Assembly: GCA_015099395.1 (NCBI GenBank)
Contig: AP024096.1
Coordinates: 682,001-746,000 of the forward strand
DNA length: 64,000 bases
Source: Ktedonobacteria bacterium brp13
GTDB taxonomy: Bacteria; Chloroflexota; Ktedonobacteria; Ktedonobacterales; Ktedonobacteraceae
Direction of reading: 5' to 3'
In this document: one piece after another, positions 42,195 through 50,402 of the stretch
Layout of the letters: every line of letters starts with the position of its first letter
Position numbering within the stretch: the first letter of the stretch is position 1
The notes under the pieces: model-generated
Told to the model about the DNA's origin: nothing
Database searches by the model: none
What the model saw: only the letters and a program-made list of their open reading frames with translations
Made by a program: the position numbers and the translations under genes

Positions 42195-42977
42195 ATGCAG
42201 AACAATATACGCGCAGAGCAAGCGTCAAGCCTGCGCAACGAACAGAGCAGACGTAGTGGACGGATGCTAGCAGTCGGCCTGGGAATCATTATCGCACTGA
42301 TCGCATTACTGATCCCAATGCAGATCTTTGGTATGTACTATATGTTTACCGTCCATATGATCCAACATCTGCTCCTCTCACTGGCAGTCCCACCGCTGCT
42401 GCTCCTGAGCCTGGATACAGAGCATCTCCGTCATCTTTTCGCAGACCATCCAGGCCTGGCACGAGTGGTCGGTCGTGTCACCAACCCATTTGTAGCCTCG
42501 CTTCTCTTCAATGCAACCATCTGGCTCTGGCATGCCCCACTATTAATGCAGACCATGATGGGGAACACAGGCATCCATATACTCTCCGACCTGACCTATC
42601 TGCTCACCGGGCTCATCTTCTGGTGGCCACTGGTCAATCCCTTGCGCGAAGAGAAACACACCCTCCCACTCGGTGGCAAGCTAGCCTATCTGTTCTTTAG
42701 TGACATGCCAATGATGCTAATCGGCGCTGGCATGACCTTTATGGCTCCGCTCTACGCATTTGACATGACCAATCCCACCATGCATATGGTCATCACAACC
42801 CAGGATCAACAACTGGGCGGGCTCTTGATGTGGGTAGCAGGCAGCATCTTCTTTATCATTATCGCCAGCATTATCTTCCTGCGTTGGATGCTCCACCAGG
42901 AGAAAGAGCAGCAACGCCAGGAGTTTGAACTCGATCAAGAGGCAGACGAGTATAGCATCTCAGCACAAGCAAACTAA
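42195..42977 (+). CDS. CtaG-like cytochrome c oxidase assembly membrane protein
   Basis: 260 residues from the ATG at 42195 (AAGGAG 7 nt upstream; the frame is open back to 42075). About seven hydrophobic segments. Family features: HMIQHLLLSLAVPPLLLL with conserved His, NATIWLWHAPLL, DMPMMLIGAGMTF and TTQDQQLGGLLMWVAGS. caa3-type CtaG proteins help copper insertion or assembly of cytochrome oxidase. No oxidase subunits are nearby, so the partner is unknown. Confidence 0.82.
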   Translation: MQNNIRAEQASSLRNEQSRRSGRMLAVGLGIIIALIALLIPMQIFGMYYMFTVHMIQHLLLSLAVPPLLLLSLDTEHLRHLFADHPGLARVVGRVTNPFVASLLFNATIWLWHAPLLMQTMMGNTGIHILSDLTYLLTGLIFWWPLVNPLREEKHTLPLGGKLAYLFFSDMPMMLIGAGMTFMAPLYAFDMTNPTMHMVITTQDQQLGGLLMWVAGSIFFIIIASIIFLRWMLHQEKEQQRQEFELDQEADEYSISAQAN

Positions 42978-43403
42978 CAAAAAGAGCTATCCTCACGAAC
43001 AATCTATAGGTATCATAAGCAGCATGCATCATCAATGGGTACATGCTGCTCTCTATTCATCATCGAATTACCCCTGGCACAACAGCAACATGGTGCACCT
43101 GTTTGCAGCGATACCACATAGTAACCTATAATCCCATACGAAAAATACGCATCCCCGAAACGTCTTATCCATGTAAATAGTTACAATAAATATTCTATTG
43201 CAACCACCAGCTGTTTTTCGTCATCTATGTGCAGCGCGATACGGTAATCACTATGTACCAAATTCCTACTCACATAAATAAGCGGAACGAATAGACTCTT
43301 TATGACATTCTAATTATGTAGAACGATACATGTAAACATTCATATTTTTCATCCGCTAACGATACAGTTTATTAAGATGATGTATTAGCAAGAGGACAAG
43401 TCG
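42978..43403. other. intergenic region, nothing recognised
   Basis: 426 bp, AT-rich, no credible gene or strong hairpin. It presumably holds the promoter of the secreted protein at 43404. Confidence 0.4.
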
Positions 43404-44528
43404 ATGCAGATTCCAGATATGCCAACTATAAAATTACCAGGGCAGTTACCACCTGGTCAAAGAAAAAAGTCACCACATAAGCGTCGCAGGACGGTAATTA
43501 CGGTCATCCTGATGTGTGTGCTGATCGTTGCGGTTAGCATATTCGCAGCCCCTCTTTTGAGCAGGTCTAATAATTTATATTCTTCGATGTTTGCGATAAA
43601 ACAGGACAGTAAGCCGGTACCAACGCATGTTCCAACCCCCACACCTTCCCCGACACCAATCCCATTCAATCCATCTGTCGGGGCCGTATTACCAGCTCAC
43701 CGCGTCGTTGCGTTCTATGCAGTCCCTAATGCAGAACCGACTGGCCCGGCCTATATTCTGGACTCACAGATGCTCAGCGACCTACAAACACAGGGCGCTG
43801 CATACGCAAAGCTCGATCCAGCGCACCCGGTACAACTGGGGATAGACCTTGTAGTCAGCGTACCGGATAACTTTCCGGGCGACCAGGGGACGTACAGTCA
43901 CCATGTCGACGCCAGTACAATCCAGTCCTACCTCACTTTTTGCCAGCAGAATAATCTGCTACTCTTCCTGGATCTGAACTTCGGGCAGGCGAACGTACAG
44001 AATGAGGTCAACTTTTTCCTACCATACCTGGAAAAATACTCGTTTGTAGAGATGGCAATTGATCCAGAATGGATGTTTCCACGGCACGATGGCATCCCTG
44101 GCATCAACCTGAGTAACGTACGAGCCTCAGATCTCAACCCCGTCATCGAAACGTTAGCCGCCCTCCCCATGAAGTATCACGTCCCGCGTAAGGTCCTCAT
44201 CATCCATCAATATCGTCCCGACGGCGATGGTCTGAGTAATCCCTTTGACCCTGGCGTTGCCGAGATCGCTGATAAACGGAACCTGATCAACGACGATCGC
44301 GTCGACGTCGTCATCCATGTAGACAGCGTCGGCGGCTTTGCCGGTGACCACGAGGAAAAGATGCAACAATATAAGCAGTGGGTTGGAGATGATATTAAAG
44401 CATATCATAACTTTAAATACGGTGGCTTCAAACTGTTCTATAACCTCGAAGCATCCACCGGCCTGATGACACCGCAACAGGTACTTTCAATGAATCCGGC
44501 ACCCATGGTTGTCACCTACGGGAACTAA
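43404..44528 (+). CDS. membrane-anchored outside protein, TIM-barrel-like, unknown function
   Basis: 374 residues. A basic N-terminus (KKSPHKRRR) precedes a single membrane segment (about 32-52), a Pro/Thr linker (PTHVPTPTPSPTP) and a ~270-residue outside domain. The domain shows alternating strands and helices with acidic tips (NNLLLFLDLNFGQ, VEMAIDPEWMFP, KVLIIHQYRPDGDG, VVIHVDSVGG), which suggests a hydrolase-like TIM barrel. The family is not named with confidence. It may act on cell-wall polymers, which is inference. It ends in a bidirectional terminator. Confidence 0.65.
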   Translation: MQIPDMPTIKLPGQLPPGQRKKSPHKRRRTVITVILMCVLIVAVSIFAAPLLSRSNNLYSSMFAIKQDSKPVPTHVPTPTPSPTPIPFNPSVGAVLPAHRVVAFYAVPNAEPTGPAYILDSQMLSDLQTQGAAYAKLDPAHPVQLGIDLVVSVPDNFPGDQGTYSHHVDASTIQSYLTFCQQNNLLLFLDLNFGQANVQNEVNFFLPYLEKYSFVEMAIDPEWMFPRHDGIPGINLSNVRASDLNPVIETLAALPMKYHVPRKVLIIHQYRPDGDGLSNPFDPGVAEIADKRNLINDDRVDVVIHVDSVGGFAGDHEEKMQQYKQWVGDDIKAYHNFKYGGFKLFYNLEASTGLMTPQQVLSMNPAPMVVTYGN

Positions 44529-44531
44529 CCC

Positions 44532-44587
44532 CCCCAATAAAAAAAGCAGTGCAATTGACGTTTATTGCACTGTTTTTTTTATTGGGG
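44532..44587. terminator. bidirectional terminator
   Basis: Long inverted repeat CCCAATAAAAAAAGCAGTGCAA / TTGCACTGTTTTTTTTATTGGG with A- and T-runs on both sides, between two convergent genes. Confidence 0.9.
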
Positions 44588-44600
44588 TTAGAATACCTGA

Positions 44601-45035
44601 TTACTGGCACTGCCACTCACGCCAGCTATACCCATCACGTACGAAGATATCGTGAGCAGCCTGGGCGTTCGCCTGTGCGTTAAATGGAGAGGCAGAAGCC
44701 TGTGATGTACCCATCCATGTGCTTGGATAGAGGATCTGGAAGAGGCCCTCTGCATGGCTGTTACCAATTGCGATGGAGTTAACAGCATTGGGATTAAGGC
44801 TCGACTCGCAAGTAGCGATATGAATAGCCTGACTACTATATTGTCCAAAGACATTCTGGATAATACTCGTCATATAGCTTTCATTACCAGCCGCATGGGT
44901 CGTTTTAGTATTTGCGCCCAGCATCCCAGCAAATAAGGTAGCCGCTAAGAGCGCGGCCATAGCTAATTTTAGCACAACGTGCCGCTTGTTGCTCTGCATA
45001 CTTGTCTTCTGGTTGTCTTGATGAACAGTCAACAT
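44601..45035 (-). CDS. secreted lytic transglycosylase-like protein
   Basis: 144 residues. A signal peptide (about 13-48, AMAALLAATLFAGMLG then an Ala-x-Ala-like site) precedes a small SLT/lysozyme-like domain. Catalytic Glu in ATCESSLNPNAVN, followed by GLFQILYPSTW and a C-terminal GYSWREWQC. Such enzymes cut the glycan strands of peptidoglycan. It is very short, close to resuscitation- or spore-type transglycosylases. AGGGAG lies just before the first ATG, with Met13 as alternative. Confidence 0.85.
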   Translation of the reverse strand: MLTVHQDNQKTSMQSNKRHVVLKLAMAALLAATLFAGMLGANTKTTHAAGNESYMTSIIQNVFGQYSSQAIHIATCESSLNPNAVNSIAIGNSHAEGLFQILYPSTWMGTSQASASPFNAQANAQAAHDIFVRDGYSWREWQCQ

Positions 45036-45697
45036 ATACTCCCTGGATTAACCATTGTAATGGTACAAATAACATTAAAATTCTGGCATGGATGGCACCA
45101 AACGAATATTGATAGAACTACGCTATGACCATAAACAAGCATAGATAGAACTATACATGGAATATCATGGATAAAAATCGCAGATGCAGGCCGCATACCA
45201 ATATCGTAATAGAGACCATATCCCAGTACAACACCTGACATGAAGGCCAGGGCTGCTCCAGATTGTGTAAGTAGACACAACGTTTTTTCATCCAGTTTTG
45301 GGACGTGTATATCGATGTGCTGTACGTATAATAACTCGACTAACTATGACACACAATGAAACACTATAAACGTAGCCTTTTTGGTCTACACTAGTATTGT
45401 ATTTTCCTTTCCCCGCAGTGGGGTTGACATACAGAGAGCTGAGTTTACTATGGCAGCACAACTTCTTTGTTAAAGAAAACATTCAGTAAAAATGGCGACG
45501 CTACTCCATGAACTCTGTCAGCTGCAAAACCGCAATGATCTGGTAAGGTGTGGTAGAATATAAAGACTGTATATACATTTTTATCATCGCCCATACAAAA
45601 CATAACACGACCACTACTATGTGCGATATGCGGAGTCGCAGCAACCTGCTTGCCAGCGCTACTAGCGCCACAAGCAGGGCAGGACGGAGAATTTACG
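45036..45697. other. intergenic region with candidate promoter
   Basis: About 660 bp without a convincing gene. A near-consensus promoter lies at 45424-45451. A second -10-like TAGAAT lies near 45553, closer to the fur gene. Confidence 0.4.
45424..45451 (+). promoter_or_regulatory. candidate sigma-A promoter upstream of fur-like gene
   Basis: TTGACA (45424-45429), 16-nt spacer, TACTAT (45446-45451). It is about 245 nt before the ATG at 45698, so either a long leader or another start is used. Confidence 0.35.
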
Positions 45698-46135
45698 ATG
45701 TCTAAGGAGTTAGCTGATAAAATTTATACCGCATTCGATGAGATGAGCCAGCGCAATACACGACCTCGACGCTTAATTGCTGAACGCTTGATTGACCTCG
45801 CTGCGAAGGATGAAGACTTTACCACCGATGATCTCTGGCAAGAATTGCGGCAGGCAGAGCCAAAGATTGGTCGCGCAACGGTTTTTCGCTCCGTCGAGAA
45901 ACTGGTCGACCTGGGACTACTAGATCGCATCGAGTTCGCTGATGGCAGCCACCATTATCGCGTCTGCGGCAGTACCCACCATCACCATCTTACATGTACA
46001 CAATGTCACCGCGTCGTTGAAGTCGATCTGTGCCTGCCACAAGAGCAGATCAACGCTATCAGCAGTCAGACCAACTTCTCCATCGAGGGTCACGCGCTAT
46101 CCCTGTTTGGTCGCTGCGAAGAATGCCGTTCCTGA
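45698..46135 (+). CDS. Fur-family metalloregulator
   Basis: 145 residues from the ATG at 45698 (the frame is open to 45650). N-terminal winged HTH (TTDDLWQELRQAEPKIGRATVFRSVEKLVDLGLL) and C-terminal dimerisation domain with metal ligands: HHYRVCGSTHHHHLTC, CTQC and CEEC. The two CxxC pairs give a structural zinc site as in Fur, PerR and Zur. Which metal it senses cannot be decided. No obvious Fur box was identified nearby. Confidence 0.9.
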   Translation: MSKELADKIYTAFDEMSQRNTRPRRLIAERLIDLAAKDEDFTTDDLWQELRQAEPKIGRATVFRSVEKLVDLGLLDRIEFADGSHHYRVCGSTHHHHLTCTQCHRVVEVDLCLPQEQINAISSQTNFSIEGHALSLFGRCEECRS

Positions 46136-46366
46136 AATTCTCACAAGGATGGAACAACGATAGCCCAATACAATACAACACAACGAGTCCTTGACCAATT
46201 CTCATCCCCTCATTCCTTGCCTGCAACCTCTTTATAGATAGAGATAGATAGAAGCCGTGCGCTTCAACGCTCGCTCTAGCAACTTAAATTGTTGAGATAC
46301 TATTCTTCTGTTTCAAACGTGAAAAGGAACAAAGGAGAATGCAGGAATCAAAAGGAAAGGGACAGA

Positions 46367-47497
46367 ATGAGCATGGAGCATCAATTTGAGCGCGGTTCGC
46401 ACTATTCAGCAAGCACACCAGATACAGCAAAGGGACGGCTACCCGAGGCACAGAAGATAGCAGTCTTGCGAGCGAACACTCTGGGCGATTTTTTATTTAC
46501 GCTACCCGCACTTGTCGCGCTGAATAAAACGTATCCACAAGCAGAGATCGTCCTGCTGGGGCTCTCCTGGCATGCGACATTCCTTAAAGATCGACCATCT
46601 CCAATTAAACGCGTCATTGCTATCCCTCCCTACGGCGGCGTTGGTAAGGATCCCGGTTATCAAGCCGATGAGAGTGAACTTACTGCGTTCTTTGCAGAGA
46701 TGCAGCGAGAGCGCTTTGACCTGGCCCTTCAACTACACGGTGGCGGTCGCTACTCAAACGTCTTTCTCAATCGCCTGGGTGCTCGCACGACCGCAGGGCT
46801 ACGTACTCCAGACGCCCCTCAGCTGGATCGCTGGCTCCCTTATATCTATTTTCAACACGAGGTGCTACGCTCTCAAGAGATTGTAGGACTCGTCGGCGCA
46901 AACGAGGGACACGCTGAGATAGGCATTGAACCGAAGTTGACTGTTACCGCAGCTGATCTGGAGGCTGCCGAAGTAGTTATCCCAACGACACCGCAACCAC
47001 TCGTCGTCATCCATCCGGGTGCGAGTGATCCTCGCCGTCGCTGGTCCCCACGCAATTTCGCCGCCATCGGTGATATGCTCGCCGAACAGGGAGCAAAGAT
47101 TCTCGTCACAGGCAGTGATAGTGAACGTGCGCTGGTCAGTGAAGTTGTACGCACAATGCACGCACCTGCTTACGACCTGAGTGGACAACTCTCCATCAAT
47201 GCGCTGACTGGACTACTCGCACGCTGTCGCCTGGTAGTAGCAAACGATACCGGCCCACGACATCTCGCCAACGCAGTCGGTACACCAACTGTCAGCATCT
47301 ACTGGTGTATCAATCTCCTCAATGCTGGCCCCCTGACACGCCAATACCACCGACCACATGTCTCCTGGCGGCTTGAATGCCCCACCTGCGGCAAACACTG
47401 CCTGCCTGATACCTGCTCGCACACAACCTCTCTGGTGGATGATGTCACCATCGATGAAGTCAGCGAAAGCGCTTACGACCTCTATTACACACAGTAG
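46367..47497 (+). CDS. glycosyltransferase family 9 (heptosyltransferase-like)
   Basis: 376 residues from the ATG at 46367, with AAAGGAAAGGG upstream. An earlier in-frame ATG at 46289 is poorer. GT-B fold: KIAVLRANTLGDFLFTLPAL at the start, VVIHPGASDPRRRWSP in the centre, then VTGSDSE and VANDTGPRHLANAVGTPTV near the end. It moves an activated sugar onto a surface glycan or lipid. Family 9 is best known for LPS heptose, which a Gram-positive-type Chloroflexota would lack, so it probably builds another polysaccharide. Confidence 0.88.
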   Translation: MSMEHQFERGSHYSASTPDTAKGRLPEAQKIAVLRANTLGDFLFTLPALVALNKTYPQAEIVLLGLSWHATFLKDRPSPIKRVIAIPPYGGVGKDPGYQADESELTAFFAEMQRERFDLALQLHGGGRYSNVFLNRLGARTTAGLRTPDAPQLDRWLPYIYFQHEVLRSQEIVGLVGANEGHAEIGIEPKLTVTAADLEAAEVVIPTTPQPLVVIHPGASDPRRRWSPRNFAAIGDMLAEQGAKILVTGSDSERALVSEVVRTMHAPAYDLSGQLSINALTGLLARCRLVVANDTGPRHLANAVGTPTVSIYWCINLLNAGPLTRQYHRPHVSWRLECPTCGKHCLPDTCSHTTSLVDDVTIDEVSESAYDLYYTQ

Positions 47498-47545
47498 TAG
47501 CTATTCTGAACAAGGACAGTAATTCTGAGGTCAAGCGAAAGCAGA

Positions 47546-47582
47546 GAGAGGGTAATACCAGGGCTCAAATTATCACCCTCTC
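47546..47582 (+). terminator. weak terminator after GT9 gene
   Basis: Imperfect stem GAGAGGGT-AAT / ATTATC-ACCCTCTC in the 340-bp gap before the MraY-like gene. The rest of the gap (47583-47837) is AT-rich and holds no gene. Confidence 0.4.
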
Positions 47583-47837
47583 GCACGTCTTATACAATAG
47601 AGATTTCTCTACGCTATTTGTAAATAGATGACGAAACAGCCAGAGCTAGTTCTAAAACAAGGACTTTTCTCCCGATCATCAAGGAGAGCTGTTACATATA
47701 AATACGAGAATACGTCCGATACTATGATTTGTAACAAAAGTAAGATAATCGACACATACTACACATGTATAAAAAAGCATCATCGACGATTCAGAGCATA
47801 ACGCAAAAAGACATGGGTTGAGAAACCGAGGGGAAGT

Positions 47838-49667
47838 ATGATCAATCTCACGCAGGTTCTATGGCTACTCCTGATATTCGCGGGCTGCGGTATATGCAGC
47901 CTCCTTTTTTGCGGAATAGCAAAAAAGCTTTTCCCTACCTTTAGAAGCGGAGAACACAAGCCTGGTAACCATCGAGCCGACATAACAAGCGCCGGGCGTG
48001 AGATCAAGTCGCTGGAGTTACCGATGGTCGGTGGTCCATCGTTTATTCTCGCGATCCTGGCGACTGGCCTCATTGCTGGCTTCCTGCTACCATTGAACAG
48101 GGATCAGTGGACGATGCTGCTCATCAGTATGGGGGCAACGCTAGGTTGCACACTTGTCGGGTTCACCGACGATTGGCGCAAAGTACATAGCAAGCAAGGC
48201 ATCTCTGAACTCGCCAAGTTCAGTGGCCTCTTCCTGGTCTCAATCACTGCAGGCATCTGCTATTTTTTCCTGCTCCCTGGTGGACAGGAATCGTATAGTT
48301 TCTGGAAAGATCTACCACTCCTGAATCATCTGATCTGCGCACAACCATCACTTGCGCCAGTCTGTAAAGTCGAGTTTCCACAGGCAGCCTACTTTGGCTG
48401 GTTCATCTTCCTGGTACTACTCACCGGCTTTACGGGAACAGCTACTGCGCTGGCGGTAGACTTTAGCGACGGCTTCGATGGACTGTCGGGCGGCCTGATC
48501 TTTAGCGCGGCGCTCGCACTGGGTATCGCAGTAACCGGTCTATTAGATGTAACGCATCCAGAAGGGATTGTACTCGAATTACTCTGCCTGCTCTGCGCCG
48601 GTGGCATCCTTGGTTTCCTCCCCTGGTGCTGGCCCTCTTCCTGGGCAGCGCGGCGCAATACCAGCGTCAAGCGGCACGCAAAAATTATCATGGGCGATAG
48701 CGGCGCACTCGGTATGGGTAGCCTACTGGCAATGATCGCGATCTTCTCGCGCAACGAGTTTTTGCTCCTCACCACAATCGGTGGTATCTTTGTGCTTGAA
48801 GCACTCTCGGTTATCGCACAACGCGTCCTTGTCAGGATCTACCGGCATCATCTCTCAGTACTACGTTTCGCAAACACACAAACATTTGTGCATCATTCAG
48901 AGTTTCCACTCCCATTTCTGGCTGCCCCTCTGCATCACCACTTTGATCTCCTGGGCTGGGACCGGAAGAAGCTCGTCTATACAGCATGGACGCTGGGAGC
49001 CGCCTTCGCTGTCCTGAGCGTCATGGTAAGTATTGATACCATTGCCTGGCAACGCTACTTAGGACGTTTTCTGGCCTTGCTCTTAATGGGTGCAGTATGG
49101 TCTACCGGTACAATGACCAAGCTATACTTTGTAGGCAAGCTGCCCAATCAACGTATGCGTCACCAGCGCCTGGCTCTCTATTATGGCTTCCCCTACGAAA
49201 TCCTGGGGATGCGGCTCTATCATCTGGTAGAGAACATAGAGGCCAGTGAAGATGTTATTGAGACCCCTGCCGAAGATGAGGCCCTCTGGCAACGTATGAA
49301 TATCTACGATGCCCGCGCAATGCTAGGTCTCTACTGCTATCGAGCAGGCTACTTCCCGGCTGCTCAGGCACAATGGAATCGCATTCCAGAGCCAAATCGC
49401 CGTTTGCGCCCCGAAATTCAGCACTTACGGGAAGAGATAGAAAGCCGTCTGTCTCTGGAGCAGCAGGCGACACAACCAATGCGCCGCGACCAGTTGCGCG
49501 CACGGATCGAGCAGGAACAGACACCGATCTTTACCGGCAACTTACCACCTGCCGATATGCCAAATCCGCATGAGCCGATTAGCGACGAAGAGATCAATAG
49601 CGGACAGGAGAAAGGCCCATGGCAGTCTCTCCTACCCGATAACGATACGATGCGCAGTCGTCCGTAG
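47838..49667 (+). CDS. MraY-like phospho-N-acetylmuramoyl-pentapeptide transferase with C-terminal extension
   Basis: 609 residues, far longer than the ~350 of MraY. Residues 1-430 hold about ten membrane segments and polyprenyl-phosphate glycotransferase motifs: FTDDWRKV (DD site), VDFSDGFDGLSGG, KIIMGDSGALGMGS and the MraY-specific LHHHFDLLGWDRKK. It therefore attaches phospho-MurNAc-pentapeptide or a related sugar to undecaprenyl phosphate. The ~170-residue soluble tail (ARAMLGLYCYRAGYFPAAQAQW) has one or two TPR-like hairpins and a disordered acidic end. No mur or fts genes lie near, so it may be a second copy with a special role. RBS GAGGGGA. Confidence 0.85.
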   Translation: MINLTQVLWLLLIFAGCGICSLLFCGIAKKLFPTFRSGEHKPGNHRADITSAGREIKSLELPMVGGPSFILAILATGLIAGFLLPLNRDQWTMLLISMGATLGCTLVGFTDDWRKVHSKQGISELAKFSGLFLVSITAGICYFFLLPGGQESYSFWKDLPLLNHLICAQPSLAPVCKVEFPQAAYFGWFIFLVLLTGFTGTATALAVDFSDGFDGLSGGLIFSAALALGIAVTGLLDVTHPEGIVLELLCLLCAGGILGFLPWCWPSSWAARRNTSVKRHAKIIMGDSGALGMGSLLAMIAIFSRNEFLLLTTIGGIFVLEALSVIAQRVLVRIYRHHLSVLRFANTQTFVHHSEFPLPFLAAPLHHHFDLLGWDRKKLVYTAWTLGAAFAVLSVMVSIDTIAWQRYLGRFLALLLMGAVWSTGTMTKLYFVGKLPNQRMRHQRLALYYGFPYEILGMRLYHLVENIEASEDVIETPAEDEALWQRMNIYDARAMLGLYCYRAGYFPAAQAQWNRIPEPNRRLRPEIQHLREEIESRLSLEQQATQPMRRDQLRARIEQEQTPIFTGNLPPADMPNPHEPISDEEINSGQEKGPWQSLLPDNDTMRSRP

Positions 49668-49757
49668 TTGACCTGCCAGTTATGCAACACTTCTCCCTAT
49701 TCAAAGGGAATTGCAAGTGATACAATATATCAGCAAAATATGAAGGGGGAGTGCCGC

Positions 49758-50246
49758 ATGGACAACGCAATATCGTCGAAGGAGCAGGTTAAAGCAACCA
49801 CCATAGACGCAGCACAGAGCTCACAAAACGCTCATACGTCTCATAAGATAGTTGGACCTGGTAGCAGCCATAACCCATCCAGTGTTCATGAAACCCATGC
49901 TGAGCAGATCCACGCTGTCCGCATTCATAAACTATCACCGGAGCAGGCTCAGGAGATCTCATCCTTATTCGCCATCCTCAAAGATCCTACACGTCTCCAG
50001 GTGCTCTATACGCTGCTGCATGCGCCGCAGCAAGAACTCTGTGTCAGCGATATCGCCTATGGTCTGCAACGCGATGACACTACCATCTCACATCAGTTAC
50101 GTCTCCTACGCACCCAACGTGTCGTCGCCATGCGTAAAGAAGGACGTGTTGCCTACTACCACCTGATCGATGACCACATCAAAATGCTACTCGAACTCGC
50201 TCTCTCTCATATCTGTGAAGAGCCTCAGAGCAATATCCCTCACTAA
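49758..50246 (+). CDS. ArsR/SmtB-family metal-sensing repressor
   Basis: 162 residues from the ATG at 49758 (AAGGGGGAG 7 nt upstream). A ~55-residue disordered, His-containing N-terminal tail precedes the winged HTH (FAILKDPTRLQVLYTLL, ELCVSDIAYGLQRDDTTISHQLRLLR). The last helix contains DDHIKMLLELALSHICEE, an exact D-x-H-(x10)-H-x-x-E alpha-5 site, the zinc/cobalt site of SmtB/CzrA. ELCVSD has one Cys only, so the alpha-3 arsenic-type site is incomplete. It should release DNA on binding Zn(II) or a similar ion. No efflux pump is adjacent. Confidence 0.9.
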   Translation: MDNAISSKEQVKATTIDAAQSSQNAHTSHKIVGPGSSHNPSSVHETHAEQIHAVRIHKLSPEQAQEISSLFAILKDPTRLQVLYTLLHAPQQELCVSDIAYGLQRDDTTISHQLRLLRTQRVVAMRKEGRVAYYHLIDDHIKMLLELALSHICEEPQSNIPH

Positions 50247-50343
50247 TAATATCCATGCTAGCAGTAACACTAGTATTGCTACTCAACAACGGTAAGCAGC
50301 AATCGATCTTATACTACGTTACTATCCAAGTTTACAGTTTGGA

Positions 50344-50352
50344 TGGTATAAT
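50344..50352 (+). promoter_or_regulatory. extended -10 promoter of the PQQ kinase gene
   Basis: TGG followed by consensus TATAAT (50347-50352), 50 nt before the GTG start. No -35 match at 17 nt, as expected for an extended -10. Confidence 0.5.
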
Positions 50353-50402
50353 TGCCCTCGTGGCATTATTTTTACCGTTTTCCAACACAAAGGACGCACA
50401 TA

